Counted from the first letter of the stretch, positions 16,125 through 26,827 are shown. The stretch: 64,000 nt of DNA from Pararhizobium polonicum (GCF_001687365.1 NZ_LGLV01000017.1:1-64000), one strand, 5' to 3'. Program-made: numbers and translations. Notes: generated by a model not told the origin, from the letters alone.

Positions 16125-16961
16125 ATGAATGAGACGGATGGGCAAACCACGGACCGGGACGACGCAAGGACGGCCTCTCCCGCCACAGCGCAGAATAGCG
16201 GCACTGGCACGCTCGGCAAGGCCCTTTCCGTGCTGGAAACCGTCGTGACCTCCGACACGCCGCTCAGGTTCAGCGATATCCTTGTCCTGTCCGGCCAGCC
16301 GCGCGGCACGCTGCATCGCCAGCTGTCTCATCTGGTGGAGGAGGGGCTGTTGGTTCAGGGACGCGATCTCTGCTACGAGCCCGGCCTGCGCCTGTTGAAA
16401 TTCGCCTACCGGTCGTGGTCGAAGAACCAGTTCCGCGCGGTCGCTGCGCCGCATTTGCGCAAGCTGCACGAAGAAACCGGCGAGACGGTTCATCTGGGTG
16501 TCCTGCGCGGCACCGAGATCATCTATGTCGACAAGGTGGAAAGCCGCCAGACGGTGCGGATGGAATCGCAGATCGGCAATGCCTCGCCGGTCTACTGCAC
16601 CGGCCTTGGCAAAGCAGCGCTGTCCGTATTGCCGCCCGGCAGGCTCGCCGAAACCCTCGGCAAGCTGACATTCCACCGTTTTACCGCCAATACACATCTT
16701 TCCGCGGCCTCTTTGAAACGTGATCTGGACGAGGCGCGATTGCGGGGCTATGCCTTTGATCGTGAAGAACATGAAACGGAAATCCGCTGTGTAGCCGCTC
16801 CGATCCATGACGCCGGTTTCGATCTTGTCGCCGGTATCTCGGTCACAGGGCCGGCCTACCGGGTGACGATGGAACAACTGGAGATCTGGGCTAACCCGGT
16901 TCGTCAGGCAGCCATGGCCATCAGCGAAGACGTGGAAATCCGTCTGGGGCCGGGGCGTTAG
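16125..16961 (+). CDS. IclR-family transcriptional regulator of the galactose operon
   Basis: A 278-residue IclR-type regulator. An extended polar N-terminus is followed by the winged helix-turn-helix (about 30-85: LGKALSVLETVV, LRFSDILVLSGQPRGTLHRQ). The C-terminal effector domain (about 95-265) carries the family landmarks GETVHLGVLRG, YVDKVES, YCTGLGKAALS and GYAFDREEHETEIRCVAAPI. The ATG at 16125 is chosen; a TTG 17 codons upstream is possible. Position and a TGGAAC operator suggest it represses the divergent dehydrogenase-dgoK-dgoA-lactonase operon, with a pathway intermediate as ligand. Confidence 0.92.
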   Translation: MNETDGQTTDRDDARTASPATAQNSGTGTLGKALSVLETVVTSDTPLRFSDILVLSGQPRGTLHRQLSHLVEEGLLVQGRDLCYEPGLRLLKFAYRSWSKNQFRAVAAPHLRKLHEETGETVHLGVLRGTEIIYVDKVESRQTVRMESQIGNASPVYCTGLGKAALSVLPPGRLAETLGKLTFHRFTANTHLSAASLKRDLDEARLRGYAFDREEHETEIRCVAAPIHDAGFDLVAGISVTGPAYRVTMEQLEIWANPVRQAAMAISEDVEIRLGPGR

Positions 16962-17185
16962 ACTTTGAAATGCCTTTACGGTTAATTAGTCAAATCGACT
17001 GGACGCGGCGAAATCGGGGCTGTAGCTTTAATATATCAGATTCTGTGCCTGCCGATGTCCGATTTTCTGCCTCCGAGATGGGCTTTGCCGGGCTCCACCG
17101 GTAACGGCAAGGCCTTCGGGCGGTAGCGGAACGGGATTCTCGCGAATGTCGAATCAATCGGCCGCGAGTCTGGAAGAAGTATAAA

Positions 17186-17944
17186 ATGGTCGATTTCAGC
17201 GGATATCTGTCATCCATCGCGCTTCCCGCCGCCCAGCGGATTGCCGAGACACGGCGGATTGCCGAAACGATGACGCGGGAAGCGGATGTCCGGCAGGCGC
17301 TGGAACAAGTGATGCGCGCCTATGGTTTTCAGGGCTTCATGGTCATGGTCGTGCCGGGCAAGGCCTGCCGCAGCCTTTCGGAAGCGGTTGTCATGACCAA
17401 CTGGCCGAAGGATTTCCTGGCCAGCTACGATGCCGCCAGCCTGATGGCCGGCAGCCCGGTGATCGAACGGCTGCGACGCAGCACAATTCCATTTACCTAT
17501 GATACGACGCTCGATTCCCACATGCGTGCGGACGGCAAGGGCAATGCCGTGCTCCGGCTGTTCGAGCGGGGCAACCTGCGGCGCGGTGTCTACATTCCAA
17601 CTCACGACGTGCACGGAACGTGCGGCGCGGTGGCTTTCGCGGGCAATCGCGAAGCGGTCAATCCGGGCGAGCTGAAGGAACTGACCTTTATGGCTGGATA
17701 TCTGTTCAGCCGTCTGAGCGAACTGAAGGAAATGCGCAGCCGCGTACCGGGCGGACTGTCGCGCCGCGAGATAGAGTGCCTGCACTGGGCGGCGGCGGGG
17801 AAAACCACCACGGAAATGGCGAAAATCCTGGCGCTTTCCGAATATACCGTCAATCACTATCTCAGCCGCGCGACCCGCAAGCTCGATTCCGTCAATCGCG
17901 TGCAGACCGTGGCGAAGGCAATACGTGCCGGACTGATCAATTGA
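17186..17944 (+). CDS. LuxR-type regulator with autoinducer-binding-like domain (first of a tandem pair)
   Basis: A 252-residue protein with a LuxR autoinducer-binding-like domain (about 35-165) and a C-terminal GerE helix-turn-helix (about 188-250: LSRREIECLHWAAAGKTTTE, YTVNHYLSRATRKLD). No luxI-type synthase is nearby. By eye, the acyl-homoserine-lactone pocket aligned to NWPKDFLASY and GSPVIERL has Ser where the conserved Asp should be and Tyr (PFTYD) in place of a conserved Trp. Classical AHL binding is therefore doubtful. It is followed after 112 nt by a paralogue on the same strand. The pair recalls heterodimeric LuxR-type pairs such as VisN/VisR of rhizobia, but no flagellar genes are present. 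Confidence 0.88.
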   Translation: MVDFSGYLSSIALPAAQRIAETRRIAETMTREADVRQALEQVMRAYGFQGFMVMVVPGKACRSLSEAVVMTNWPKDFLASYDAASLMAGSPVIERLRRSTIPFTYDTTLDSHMRADGKGNAVLRLFERGNLRRGVYIPTHDVHGTCGAVAFAGNREAVNPGELKELTFMAGYLFSRLSELKEMRSRVPGGLSRREIECLHWAAAGKTTTEMAKILALSEYTVNHYLSRATRKLDSVNRVQTVAKAIRAGLIN

Positions 17945-18056
17945 GAAACACTCATGAAGACAAGCAGGACACCGGCATGATGGATAGACGACACGACGGG
18001 CGAAGCTCGAGAGCGCTCGCCCGGAAACCCATGCGGCTATGCGGTGGAGTTTGTGA

Positions 18057-18812
18057 ATGCGCGATAGTTTAATGGCAGAATCGATGGAAAAAGAGTCACC
18101 GCGCGGCGGAGATTTCGCTTCGGAAATCGCCGCGCTGGAAACGCAGTTCGACGCAATCCGCTATATGAAGAGAACGACGCTGGCATTCGGCTTCAAGACG
18201 TTCCTCATCTGCATGGTCCCGTCCTTTGATGCGGACAAACTGGCAAGCGCCTCGATCCTGTCCAATATGCCGGTGGATCTCGTCAACAAATATGACAGCA
18301 TCTCCCTCCTCAAGCATTCGACCGGCATTCGCCGCTTGAGGGAAACCACGACACCCTTCCAGCTGACGCTCGAAGAATGGGAAAAGGAAACGGGGCGCCC
18401 GCCCCAGGCAAACGACTACATCGCCATGTTGCGCGACCACGGCATCTACCAGGCCAATTACTTCCCGGTTCATGACGCCGACGGCAGCCGCGCCACGGTC
18501 ATCTGGATGGGAAAACGGTTCGATCTGCCGATGACGGCGATGATGGAACTGCAGATGATCGCCATCCATGTCTACAATCGGCTCACTGAAATCGGCTCGT
18601 TCTGGAAGGACACCAGCGTCACCCTGTCGGAACGCGAAATCCAATGCCTCAACTGGACGGCGGCGGGCAAGACGAGTTCGGAGATCGCCGGAATTCTCGG
18701 TCTGTCCGAGCATACGGTCAATCATTACCTCAACCATGTCAGCAAGAAGCTCGACGCGGTCAATCGCACCCAGGCGGTCGTCAAGGCGATGAAGAAGGGC
18801 TATATCAGCTAA
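18057..18812 (+). CDS. LuxR-type regulator with autoinducer-binding-like domain (second of a tandem pair)
   Basis: A 251-residue paralogue of the preceding gene with the same layout: N-terminal ligand-like domain (about 30-165) and C-terminal GerE domain (about 188-250: LSEREIQCLNWTAAGKTSSE, HTVNHYLNHVSKKLD). The recognition helices of the pair are nearly identical while the sensor halves are diverged, suggesting shared targets and different inputs. In the ligand pocket region (MPVDLVNKYD, STGIRRL) the conserved Asp-Pro of AHL receptors is absent. The ATG at 18057 has GGAG upstream. The next gene on the strand is a chemoreceptor, a possible but unproven target. Confidence 0.88.
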   Translation: MRDSLMAESMEKESPRGGDFASEIAALETQFDAIRYMKRTTLAFGFKTFLICMVPSFDADKLASASILSNMPVDLVNKYDSISLLKHSTGIRRLRETTTPFQLTLEEWEKETGRPPQANDYIAMLRDHGIYQANYFPVHDADGSRATVIWMGKRFDLPMTAMMELQMIAIHVYNRLTEIGSFWKDTSVTLSEREIQCLNWTAAGKTSSEIAGILGLSEHTVNHYLNHVSKKLDAVNRTQAVVKAMKKGYIS

Positions 18813-19138
18813 GCGCTTGCAGCCGGTCTGCTCCGGCAGGCGGGACAGGCGAAAGCTGCGAATATTTTCAGTATTTTAGATGATCTTTAAGTTTTGCGGT
18901 GCACCTTTGCCGCCGGTGGAATGATTTCACTGGGAGGCTACCCCGTATAATTCCGTGATCGGCAGCGCCCGGTCCGGTTTTATGGTGTATTTTGAAGCCC
19001 GGACCATGCCGCCTTGTTTAAACAGGCGGCGCGTTGCTGCCGGGATCCTATCCTCCGCACCTTTTCCCAAAGATGATATCCGCGACGTTGCAACCGGGAC
19101 GCTTTCGCCTGTTGCCGCCGCGCTTTCGAGGATCCGAG
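18813..19138. other. 326-nt intergenic region before the chemoreceptor
   Basis: No gene recognised. It contains an imperfect hairpin GCCGCCTTGTTTAAACAGGCGGC around 19010-19033 without a T-run, and TATAATTCC near 18945, a possible -10 region for the chemoreceptor gene. Confidence 0.35.
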
Positions 19139-21535
19139 ATGCTGTTCAAGACTGCGACTTCCCGAAATATCTTCTCCGTCGTTGCGACCGGGCTCTTCGC
19201 CACGGTGGTGACCGCCGGTACGCTGTTCTGGATATCCTACTCGGAAGTGAAGCGCCGCAGTGTCGACGAAATGAATGCCGCGGCCGCGCTGACCGCCGCC
19301 GACCTCAAGGCGCAGATGTCGCAGGGGCTGCAACTGGTCGAGGCCCTGCAGAGCACATTCCACGCGCTTGAAACATCCGGTGCCGCCAACCGCACATCCG
19401 GCGATGCCGTGATGAAGCGGCTGCTTGAAGACAATCCCTTCGCACTTGGCGTCTGGACCGGCTGGGAGCCGAACGCCTTCGACGGCAAGGATGCGGAATA
19501 CGCCAACAAGCCCGGGCATGACGCGACCGGCCGCTATGTGCCCTATTGGGTGCGCTCCGATGGCAACATCATCGTGACGCCGCTCATGGACTACGACAAG
19601 CCGGGACCGGGCGACTATTACCAGCTGCCCTTCAAGGCGCAGAAGATGGTGGTGATCGAGCCCTACAAATATACCATCGACGGCAAGGACGTGATGATGA
19701 CCACGCTGGTCGGCCCTGTCACCGTCGACGGCAAGCCGCTCGGCGTCATCGGTATCGACATTGCGCTGGACAGCCTGACATCGAAACTCGCCGGAATGAA
19801 GCCACTCGGCGACGGCAACGTTGCGCTGGTGTCCCAGGGCGGAAATCTCCTCGCCCATGTCAATCCTGCCAATCTCGGCAAGGCGTTCAAGGACAGCAGC
19901 GTCGATGCCGCCGCCTGGCAGCAGATGATCGACAATCCGGGCAAGCCCGTCGACACGGTCGGCGAGGACGGCACCGATTTCCTCTCCGTCGCCGTTCCCG
20001 TGCAGCTTCTGTCCGATACGGCCTGGTACGCGATCGTTTCCGTTCCGAAGGCGACCGTCTTTGCCTATCTGACGCACATGGCGTGGATTTCCATCATCAT
20101 CATCGCCGCCGCATCCGTGCTTCTCGTTCTGCTCGGCGTGCTGATATCCAGCCGTTTCCGCCGCCGCATCGAAGCCATCGTCAATGCCACCGGTGAAATC
20201 GCCCGGGGCAATACCGGTATCGCCATCGCCGATGCGGACCGCAACGACGAGCTCGGCGGCATGGCCCGTTCGCTCGCCGTCCTGCGCGATGCTTCGATTG
20301 CCAAGCAGCGTCTGGAGACCGAGGCAGCCCAGAGCCGCACCCTTTCGGAAGAGGAGCGCCAGCGCCACGCCGCCGAAACGCAGGAAAACGAACGCCAGAT
20401 GCGCTTTGCCGTTACTGAACTCGGCACCGGCCTGCAGCGGCTTGCCGATGGCGATGTGACCTTCCGCCTGGCAACGCCGTTCATCGGCTCGCTCGATGCG
20501 CTGCGCGAGGATTTCAACAGTTCCATGACCACCCTGCAGCAGACGCTGCAATCGGTGGGCAACAATGCGCTCGGTATCCAGGTCGGTTCCGCCGAAATCC
20601 GCGCCTCGGCCGACGATCTTGCCAAGCGCACCGAACAGCAGGCGGCCTCGGTCGAGCAGACTGCGGCGGCACTCGATGAGATCACTGCCTCGGTCAAGGA
20701 TTCGACGGTGCGGGCCGAAGAGGCCGGTCAGCTCGTCGCCAGGGCGAAATCCGGTGCGCAGATGTCGAGCGCGGTTGTCCGCAACGCCATCGATGCCGTC
20801 GGCCAGATCGAAAGCTCGTCGCAGGAGATCAGCAGCATCATCGGCGTGATCGATGAAATTGCCTTCCAGACCAATCTCCTGGCGCTGAATGCCGGCGTCG
20901 AAGCCGCGCGTGCCGGCGATGCCGGCAAGGGTTTCGCCGTCGTTGCCCAGGAGGTTCGCGAACTCGCCCAGCGCTCGGCAAACGCGGCAAAGGAGATCAA
21001 GGCGCTGATTTCGAAATCCGGCAATCAGGTCAAGACCGGCGTCGAGCTGGTCGGCCAGGCCGGCAAGGCGCTGGAAGCGATCGTTCACGAGGTCGATGAG
21101 ATCAACCTGCGGGTCTCCTCGATCGTCGAGGCCGCCCGTGAACAGTCGATCGGGCTCAACGACATCAACCGCGCCGTCAACGTGATGGACCAGGGCACGC
21201 AGCAGAATGCCGCCATGGTGGAGGAATCGACCGCCGCCAGTCACACGCTGGCCGCCGAGGCTTCGGCGCTGACGGCGCTGCTGTCGAATTTCAAGCTCGG
21301 AGAGACTGCGCAAGCGGCATCGCGCCGGGTCTTGCCCGATGCCGGTATCCAGCGTCCGCCTGCCGCTCCGGTGCGCAGTGCCCCGGTCTCGAAGCCGGGT
21401 ATCGTCCGGCAGGCGTCGCTCACCACACCGGCGGTTCAATCGCCGGCCCGGGCTCTGGGTCAAAAACTGGCCGGCGCGTTCCAGGGACATGCTGGTGCCG
21501 CTGCACCGGCCAATGACGGTTGGGATGAATTTTGA
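19139..21535 (+). CDS. Methyl-accepting chemotaxis protein with periplasmic Cache-type sensor
   Basis: A 798-residue transmembrane chemoreceptor. TM1 spans about residues 10-32. The periplasmic region (about 33-314) looks like a double Cache domain, with [26 protein letters not shown] and [22 protein letters not shown]2 spans about 315-338 and is followed by HAMP segments and a signalling coiled coil, whose tip [20 protein letters not shown] and following [20 protein letters not shown] are intact. The C-terminus ends GWDEF, matching the W-x-x-F/Y pentapeptide that tethers CheR and CheB after a flexible Pro/Ala linker. The ATG at 19139 has GAGG 7 nt upstream. Ligand not predictable beyond the Cache class (often small acids or amino acids). 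Confidence 0.95.
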   Translation: MLFKTATSRNIFSVVATGLFATVVTAGTLFWISYSEVKRRSVDEMNAAAALTAADLKAQMSQGLQLVEALQSTFHALETSGAANRTSGDAVMKRLLEDNPFALGVWTGWEPNAFDGKDAEYANKPGHDATGRYVPYWVRSDGNIIVTPLMDYDKPGPGDYYQLPFKAQKMVVIEPYKYTIDGKDVMMTTLVGPVTVDGKPLGVIGIDIALDSLTSKLAGMKPLGDGNVALVSQGGNLLAHVNPANLGKAFKDSSVDAAAWQQMIDNPGKPVDTVGEDGTDFLSVAVPVQLLSDTAWYAIVSVPKATVFAYLTHMAWISIIIIAAASVLLVLLGVLISSRFRRRIEAIVNATGEIARGNTGIAIADADRNDELGGMARSLAVLRDASIAKQRLETEAAQSRTLSEEERQRHAAETQENERQMRFAVTELGTGLQRLADGDVTFRLATPFIGSLDALREDFNSSMTTLQQTLQSVGNNALGIQVGSAEIRASADDLAKRTEQQAASVEQTAAALDEITASVKDSTVRAEEAGQLVARAKSGAQMSSAVVRNAIDAVGQIESSSQEISSIIGVIDEIAFQTNLLALNAGVEAARAGDAGKGFAVVAQEVRELAQRSANAAKEIKALISKSGNQVKTGVELVGQAGKALEAIVHEVDEINLRVSSIVEAAREQSIGLNDINRAVNVMDQGTQQNAAMVEESTAASHTLAAEASALTALLSNFKLGETAQAASRRVLPDAGIQRPPAAPVRSAPVSKPGIVRQASLTTPAVQSPARALGQKLAGAFQGHAGAAAPANDGWDEF

Positions 21536-22001
21536 GTAAAAACGGGACGCCGTTTGTCCGGCACCCTGTTTCAAAATCCGGCAACGCTGTGAGCCGTGCA
21601 ACGCATCTGCACAATAAGTAAGCGGGTTGGTTGCTGCATCGCAATGCAACCGGGCGCGAATCGTCGGTTCCAGGGTGTTTTCCCGAACTGGCATGGTTCC
21701 TGCTTTATAAAAGGCAGGTCCAGAGGGGACTGCAATAAGAAAAACTGCGCCCATGAAGGTCGCGACAAACAAGGCCGCTTTCAGCCACAGGTGATCCCGG
21801 ATGTACGGACACCCCAGGCTGGAGGCGGCCTTTGCTTTTTCTGGGCGGTTTTTCTGCGCGGCCTCATTGGCGAAACAGTCCGGCTCGATTATCTACTATC
21901 CAGTCTCGATGATAGGCGCCTATCATCGAGACTGGATATGATGAACGCATCAAAACAGACAGCAGGGCAAACCAGCCGCGCTGGCGGCAGGAGTGAATGG
22001 C
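21536..22001. other. 466-nt intergenic region before mrp
   Basis: No gene recognised. It holds an imperfect hairpin around 21626-21652 (GGTTGCTGCAT...ATGCAACC) and a perfect 42-nt palindrome at 21897-21938, listed separately. The last 60 nt should contain the mrp leader. Confidence 0.4.
21897..21938. repeat. Perfect 42-nt palindrome upstream of mrp
   Basis: Sequence 21897-21917 is the exact reverse complement of 21918-21938, with no spacer; the centre reads GATAGGCGCCTATC. It ends 63 nt before the mrp ATG. It is similar in size and position to the palindrome upstream of the AraC gene at 12535-12578, but the sequences are unrelated. Confidence 0.8.
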
Positions 22002-23204
22002 ATGACCGACGTGACCAAGGATCAGGTTCTCGACAAGCTGCGCGGCGTTCGCGGACCGGATATGGACGGCAATATCGTCGATATGGGACTGGTCTCGGAT
22101 GTCTTCATCTCCGATTCCAAGGTCTATTTCTCGATCACCGTTCCGGCCGAGCGGGCGCGCGAACTCGATCCCTTGCGTGCTGCTGCCGAGCGGGTGGTCA
22201 AGGACATCCCCGGCGTCAAGGGCGCCATGGTGGCACTGACGGCCGACAAAAAGGGAACGTCGTCTTCGGCACCGGTCCAGCGTCCGGCCGCTGCGCCGTC
22301 TCGCGCCGGTCATTCGCATGATCATTCTTCGCATGCGGGCCACAGCCATGCGCCGGCAGCCGCTGCACCGCGCACCCCAACGGCTTCGGCCAAAGCCGGC
22401 ATCCCCGGCGTCGGCGCGATCATCGCGGTTGCGTCCGGCAAGGGTGGCGTCGGCAAGTCGACGACCTCGGTCAATCTTGCCCTGGCGCTGAAGGCCAACG
22501 GCCTGCGCGTCGGCATCCTCGATGCCGATATCTACGGCCCGTCGATGCCGCGCCTCCTGAAGATTTCCGGACGCCCGCAGCAGATCGAGGGCCGGATGAT
22601 CCGGCCGATGGAAAACTACGGCATCAAGGTCATGTCGATGGGCTTCCTCGTCGATGAGGAAGTGGCGATGATCTGGCGCGGCCCGATGATCCAGTCGGCG
22701 CTCCTGCAGATGCTGCGCGAGGTTGCCTGGGGCGATCTTGACGTGCTTGTCGTCGATATGCCGCCGGGGACTGGCGATGCACAGCTGACCATGGCCCAGC
22801 AGGTGCCGCTGGCCGGCGCCGTCATCGTTTCGACGCCGCAGGATCTGGCGCTGATCGACGCGCGCAAGGGGCTGGCGATGTTCCGCAAGGTCGAGGTGCC
22901 GGTTCTCGGCATCATCGAAAACATGAGCTATTTCATCGCCCCCGATACCGGCGCCCGCTACGATATCTTCGGCCATGGCGGCGCCCGCAAGGAGGCCGAG
23001 CGCATCGGCGTCCCGTTCCTCGGCGAAGTGCCGCTGACCATCGGCATCCGCGAGACCTCCGATGCCGGAACACCGGTCGTCGTCTCCGAGCCCGACAGCG
23101 AGATGACCCGGGTCTACCGCGAGATCGCCGCGCGGGTCTGGGAACAGGTCGCCGCCCATCAGGGTGACAAGGCCCGGACCATGCCGAACATCGTGTTCGA
23201 GTAA
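22002..23204 (+). CDS. mrp: Mrp/ApbC family iron-sulfur cluster carrier ATPase with His-rich linker
   Basis: A 400-residue cytoplasmic P-loop protein. Residues 1-85 are a MIP18/DUF59 domain. A linker (about 95-125) contains the metal-ligand-like HSHDHSSHAGHSH. From about 135 comes a MinD/Mrp ATPase with deviant Walker A SGKGGVGKST, DADIYGPSMP and VDMPPGTGD. Family members carry or assemble Fe-S clusters as dimers. The usual C-terminal CxxC after the ENMS motif is absent: ENMSYFIAPDTG has Ala and Thr instead of the two Cys. The ATG at 22002 has AGGAG 8 nt upstream; a GTG at 21993 overlaps that site. No Fe-S operon partner adjacent. Confidence 0.95.
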   Translation: MTDVTKDQVLDKLRGVRGPDMDGNIVDMGLVSDVFISDSKVYFSITVPAERARELDPLRAAAERVVKDIPGVKGAMVALTADKKGTSSSAPVQRPAAAPSRAGHSHDHSSHAGHSHAPAAAAPRTPTASAKAGIPGVGAIIAVASGKGGVGKSTTSVNLALALKANGLRVGILDADIYGPSMPRLLKISGRPQQIEGRMIRPMENYGIKVMSMGFLVDEEVAMIWRGPMIQSALLQMLREVAWGDLDVLVVDMPPGTGDAQLTMAQQVPLAGAVIVSTPQDLALIDARKGLAMFRKVEVPVLGIIENMSYFIAPDTGARYDIFGHGGARKEAERIGVPFLGEVPLTIGIRETSDAGTPVVVSEPDSEMTRVYREIAARVWEQVAAHQGDKARTMPNIVFE

Positions 23205-23622
23205 CGCTGCGGAGATGTGAAACGGCATGTGGTGCGCGCGGTCCGGTCTGCGGAAAGAGCGCGTTGCACATGCAGGCTGTTGACATTCTGTTGCGTCGCG
23301 TCGTTAAGTCTCTGGGCGACATTGTGGCACTCTGCCACTTTCTGCATTGATTTTGGGTGTGCCTTGCTCCATATGCCTCCCCGCATCCGTAAGGGTGCAC
23401 AGCGGTGCTGCCCTCCGTCGGGCTCCGCATGACTGTGATGACCGTTTGAGGGTTTGTCGTAAACGACGAGAGTTTCCATATGGATCTGCCGCGCGCAGCT
23501 TTGATGTCATACGGCCGGTTCTGTCCGGTTCGCCATAACCTGGCTCTCACCTCCGCCTGTCGCCGCAGCGATGCGGGGATTGCCGGCACCTGCACCGTTG
23601 GTGCCCATGCAAGGGCTGCCGG
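23205..23622. other. 418-nt leader/intergenic region before corA
   Basis: No gene recognised. It contains TTGACA at 23280-23285 with only a poor -10 downstream, and GC-rich stem-forming segments around 23385-23430. A long structured leader would suit a magnesium transporter gene, but no known riboswitch class was recognised. Confidence 0.35.
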
Positions 23623-24600
23623 ATGATCACTGCTTATCGTGACAATGGCGAAGCCGTCGTGATCAGCGCGGCGACGCCGCCTGCATCCCTGCCGTCCGAT
23701 GTCGTCTGGATCGACATGCTGCGTCCGGACAAGGCGGAGGACCTTCTGGTCGAAGGGTTCCTCGGCATCGACGTGCCGACACGCGACGACCTGAAGGATA
23801 TCGAGCCTTCCAGCCGTCTCTATACCGCCAAGGATGCGGTGTTCATGACCGCGTCGCTCGTCTGCAAGGCCGAAAGCGGACAGCCGGAACTGACGGACGT
23901 CGCCTTCGTGCTGACCAAGGGCCTGCTGATCACCATCCGCTACGAGGAGCCGAAGGCCTTCGCCCTGTTCACGGCCGCGATGCACCGCATTCCCGGTGGC
24001 TGCACCACGGGAACGGTGCTGGTGACGCGGCTGTTCGAAACCATCGTCGACCGCACCGCGGAGATCCTCGAGATTGCCGTTGCCAGGATCGACGGCCTGT
24101 CGCTGCAGGTTTTCGGCGAACGCCCCGTCGGCAAGCGCCGGCCGCCGCACTATCTCGAAGCCAAGCTGATGGATGTGGCCTCGCATCACCGGCTGGTGGC
24201 AAAGACCCGCGACAGCCTCGCCTCGCTCTCCCGCGTTCTGACCTTTCTCTACACGGTCCCGACCGTGCAGGAAGACAAGGATGCCAAGGAACTCTGCCGG
24301 ACGATTTCGCGGGATATCCAGTCGCTGTCGGAACATGCCTCGTTCATCTCGGGAAACATCACCTTCCTCCTGGATGCCTCTCTCGGTCTGATCAATGTCG
24401 AACAGAACGCCATTATCAAGATTTTCTCGATCGCCGCGGTGGTCTTTCTGCCGCCGACCCTGGTCGCCTCGCTCTACGGCATGAATTTCGATGTGATGCC
24501 CGAACTGAAATGGACCTTCGGTTATCCCATGGCCGTCGTCGGCATGGTGATTTCCGCGATCGTCCCTTACTATTTCTTTCGCTGGAAAGGCTGGCTTTGA
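23623..24600 (+). CDS. corA: CorA-family magnesium/divalent cation channel
   Basis: A 325-residue inner-membrane pentameric Mg2+ channel of the CorA family. There is a large N-terminal cytoplasmic domain and long helix (to about residue 265). TM1 is near 268-290 ([20 protein letters not shown]), ending in the selectivity motif [11 protein letters not shown], and TM2 near 302-320 precedes the basic tail RWKGWL. AAGGG sits 8 nt before the ATG. Kup follows after only 17 nt on the same strand, so Mg2+ and K+ uptake genes appear co-transcribed. Confidence 0.95.
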   Translation: MITAYRDNGEAVVISAATPPASLPSDVVWIDMLRPDKAEDLLVEGFLGIDVPTRDDLKDIEPSSRLYTAKDAVFMTASLVCKAESGQPELTDVAFVLTKGLLITIRYEEPKAFALFTAAMHRIPGGCTTGTVLVTRLFETIVDRTAEILEIAVARIDGLSLQVFGERPVGKRRPPHYLEAKLMDVASHHRLVAKTRDSLASLSRVLTFLYTVPTVQEDKDAKELCRTISRDIQSLSEHASFISGNITFLLDASLGLINVEQNAIIKIFSIAAVVFLPPTLVASLYGMNFDVMPELKWTFGYPMAVVGMVISAIVPYYFFRWKGWL

Positions 24601-24617
24601 AAGCCGGAAATGTTCAG

Positions 24618-26519
24618 ATGTCCCATTCGGTAGCTACCCCCGGAACACGCGACAAGGAATTGCGCAAGTTTCTGCTTCTTGCGCTCGGCTCGGTCGGGGT
24701 CGTCTATGGCGATATCGGAACGAGCCCGCTTTATGCGTTCCGTGAGGCGCTGCGCCCGGTCGCCGTCGACGGCGTCACGCGCGCCGAAGTCATCGGCCTG
24801 ATTTCGCTGATGATCTGGACGCTGACGATCATCGTCACCCTGAAATATGTGCTGTTCCTTCTGCGTGCCGACAACAACGGGGAGGGCGGCACGCTTTCCC
24901 TATTGGCGCTTTTGATGAAATATTCCGGCAAGCGCGCCAACCGGCTGTTCTTTCTTGGTATTGCAGGTGCTGCGCTCTTCATCGGCGACGCGATCATTGC
25001 GCCTGCGCTGTCGGTGCTTTCTGCCGTCGAAGGCCTGAAGCTCGTCACCCCGACGCTGTCCCCCTATGTGGTGCCGATCTCGGTGGTCATTCTGCTATTG
25101 CTTTTTGCCGTGCAATCGCGCGGCACGGCAGCGGTGTCGAAGTTCTTCGGACCGATCATGGCCTTGTGGTTCATCGTCCTTGCCGTTGCCGGCGTCAGCC
25201 ACATTACCGATGACTACGGCATTCTGGCCGCGTTCAATCCCTATTATGCCGTCCATTTCCTGCTTCATGCCGGCTATGTCGGTATTGTCGTGCTTGGCGC
25301 GGTCTTCCTGACGGTCACCGGTGCCGAGGCGCTTTACGCCGACCTTGGCCATTTCGGCCGTAAACCCATTCAATGGGCTTGGATCGGTCTCGTGTTTCCG
25401 GCGCTGGCCTTGAACTATCTGGGGCAGGGCGCGCTGGTGCTGAAGCATCCGGAGGCAATGTCCGATCCATTCTACCTGATGTTCCCGGAATGGGCGTTGT
25501 TGCCCATCGTCATTCTGGCGACATGCGCGACGATCATCGCCGCCCAGGCGGTCATCACCGGTGCCTTCTCACTGACACGCCAGGCGATCCATCTCGGCTT
25601 CCTGCCGCGCATGGCGATCTTCCATACGTCGGAGACCCAGACCGGCCAGATCTACCTGCCCAACGTCAACATGCTCCTGATGTTCGGCGTCATGCTGCTG
25701 GTCTTCGTCTTCGGCTCGTCCGAATCGCTCGCCACCGCCTATGGCATCTCCGTCACCGGCGCGATGGTGGTCGATACGTTCCTCGCCTACGAGTTCGTGC
25801 GGGTACGCTGGCGGTGGCCCCTTTATCTGGCAATCGCGACGCTCTTGCCCTTGCTGGTGCTCGAAATGATCTTCTTCGGCGCCAATATGCTGAAGATCCA
25901 CGATGGCGGTTACGTGCCGGTCCTGATTGCGGCTGCCATCATCGTCGTCATGTGGACGTGGAAGCGCGGCACCAAGATCCTGCACGACAAGACGCGGCAT
26001 ACGGATATTCCGCTCGCCTCCTTCGTCAAATCGATCGAGCGCAAGAGCGAACATGCACCGGTCTCGGTGCCAGGGACCGCCATCTTCCTGACCAGCGATC
26101 CGGAATCGACGCCGGCGGCGCTGCTGCACAACATCAAGCACAATCATGTGCTGCACGCGCAGAACTTCATCCTGACCATCCGCACCCTCAACACGCCGGT
26201 GGTGCCCAAGGACCAGCGTGTCAGCGCCAGCAGCCTGTCGGAACGCTTCAGCCTGCTGGAAATGCGCTTCGGCTACATGGAGACCCAGAATGTCTCGCAG
26301 GCGCTCGGCCTGTTCCGCAAGACCGGCCTGAAGTTCGACATCATGTCGACCTCGTTCTATCTCGGCCGGCGCAAGCTGGTTCCCGATGCGCAGTCGGGCA
26401 TGCCGCACTGGCAGGACAGGCTGTTCATCGGCCTTGCCAACGCCGCGATCGACCCTTCCGATTATTTCCGCCTGCCGACCAACCGCGTCGTGGAACTGGG
26501 CTCGCACGTCATCATCTGA
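24618..26519 (+). CDS. kup: Low-affinity potassium uptake protein Kup
   Basis: A 633-residue K+/H+ symporter of the KUP/HAK family. It has about 12 membrane segments over residues 15-445 and a C-terminal cytoplasmic domain. Signature blocks are [19 protein letters not shown] at the start, [35 protein letters not shown] and [16 protein letters not shown]. The ATG at 24618 with GGAAA upstream gives the normal N-terminus; the frame stays open over the end of corA and that part is rejected. A strong terminator follows, so corA-kup ends here. Confidence 0.97.
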   Translation: MSHSVATPGTRDKELRKFLLLALGSVGVVYGDIGTSPLYAFREALRPVAVDGVTRAEVIGLISLMIWTLTIIVTLKYVLFLLRADNNGEGGTLSLLALLMKYSGKRANRLFFLGIAGAALFIGDAIIAPALSVLSAVEGLKLVTPTLSPYVVPISVVILLLLFAVQSRGTAAVSKFFGPIMALWFIVLAVAGVSHITDDYGILAAFNPYYAVHFLLHAGYVGIVVLGAVFLTVTGAEALYADLGHFGRKPIQWAWIGLVFPALALNYLGQGALVLKHPEAMSDPFYLMFPEWALLPIVILATCATIIAAQAVITGAFSLTRQAIHLGFLPRMAIFHTSETQTGQIYLPNVNMLLMFGVMLLVFVFGSSESLATAYGISVTGAMVVDTFLAYEFVRVRWRWPLYLAIATLLPLLVLEMIFFGANMLKIHDGGYVPVLIAAAIIVVMWTWKRGTKILHDKTRHTDIPLASFVKSIERKSEHAPVSVPGTAIFLTSDPESTPAALLHNIKHNHVLHAQNFILTIRTLNTPVVPKDQRVSASSLSERFSLLEMRFGYMETQNVSQALGLFRKTGLKFDIMSTSFYLGRRKLVPDAQSGMPHWQDRLFIGLANAAIDPSDYFRLPTNRVVELGSHVII

Positions 26520-26538
26520 TCGGCCGAAATGGCAAACA

Positions 26539-26580
26539 ACGCCTCCTGCGCCACCCCGGCGGGGAGGCGTTTTTGCTTTT
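26539..26580 (+). terminator. Rho-independent terminator after corA-kup
   Basis: ACGCCTCC (26539-26546) pairs with GGAGGCGT (26563-26570), with a 16-nt loop region, followed by TTTTGCTTTT. The remaining stretch to 26827 holds no recognised gene. Confidence 0.85.
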
Positions 26581-26827
26581 GCGCCGGATTGTCTGTTGAA
26601 CAAAGCTCCCGTCTGATCCGTGGGATCGTGGCTGCGCGATCAACGCCGGAGCGCTCCCGTCAGGCAAGGCACGCGCAGGTTTCAACCGGTAGTTTTACCG
26701 CAATTGTCATGGTCATGAGGGCCTGGCGCTTTCGACTGTCCGCGCCCGTCATTGCGGACAGGATGTTTTCCCCCGAATAGCCAACGGATGAACCGGAGAC
26801 GCTGATCGCAACCGACAGGACCTCTCC

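Noticed and set aside
17186..18812. VisN/VisR flagellar master regulators
   Set aside because: The tandem layout is similar but no flagellar gene is in the window and sequence identity could not be tested.
18980..21772. 930-codon open frame antisense to the chemoreceptor
   Set aside because: It mirrors the GC-rich codon pattern of the real gene and has no family features.
23205..23622. A magnesium riboswitch before corA
   Set aside because: The leader is long and GC rich but no conserved riboswitch motif was recognisable by eye.
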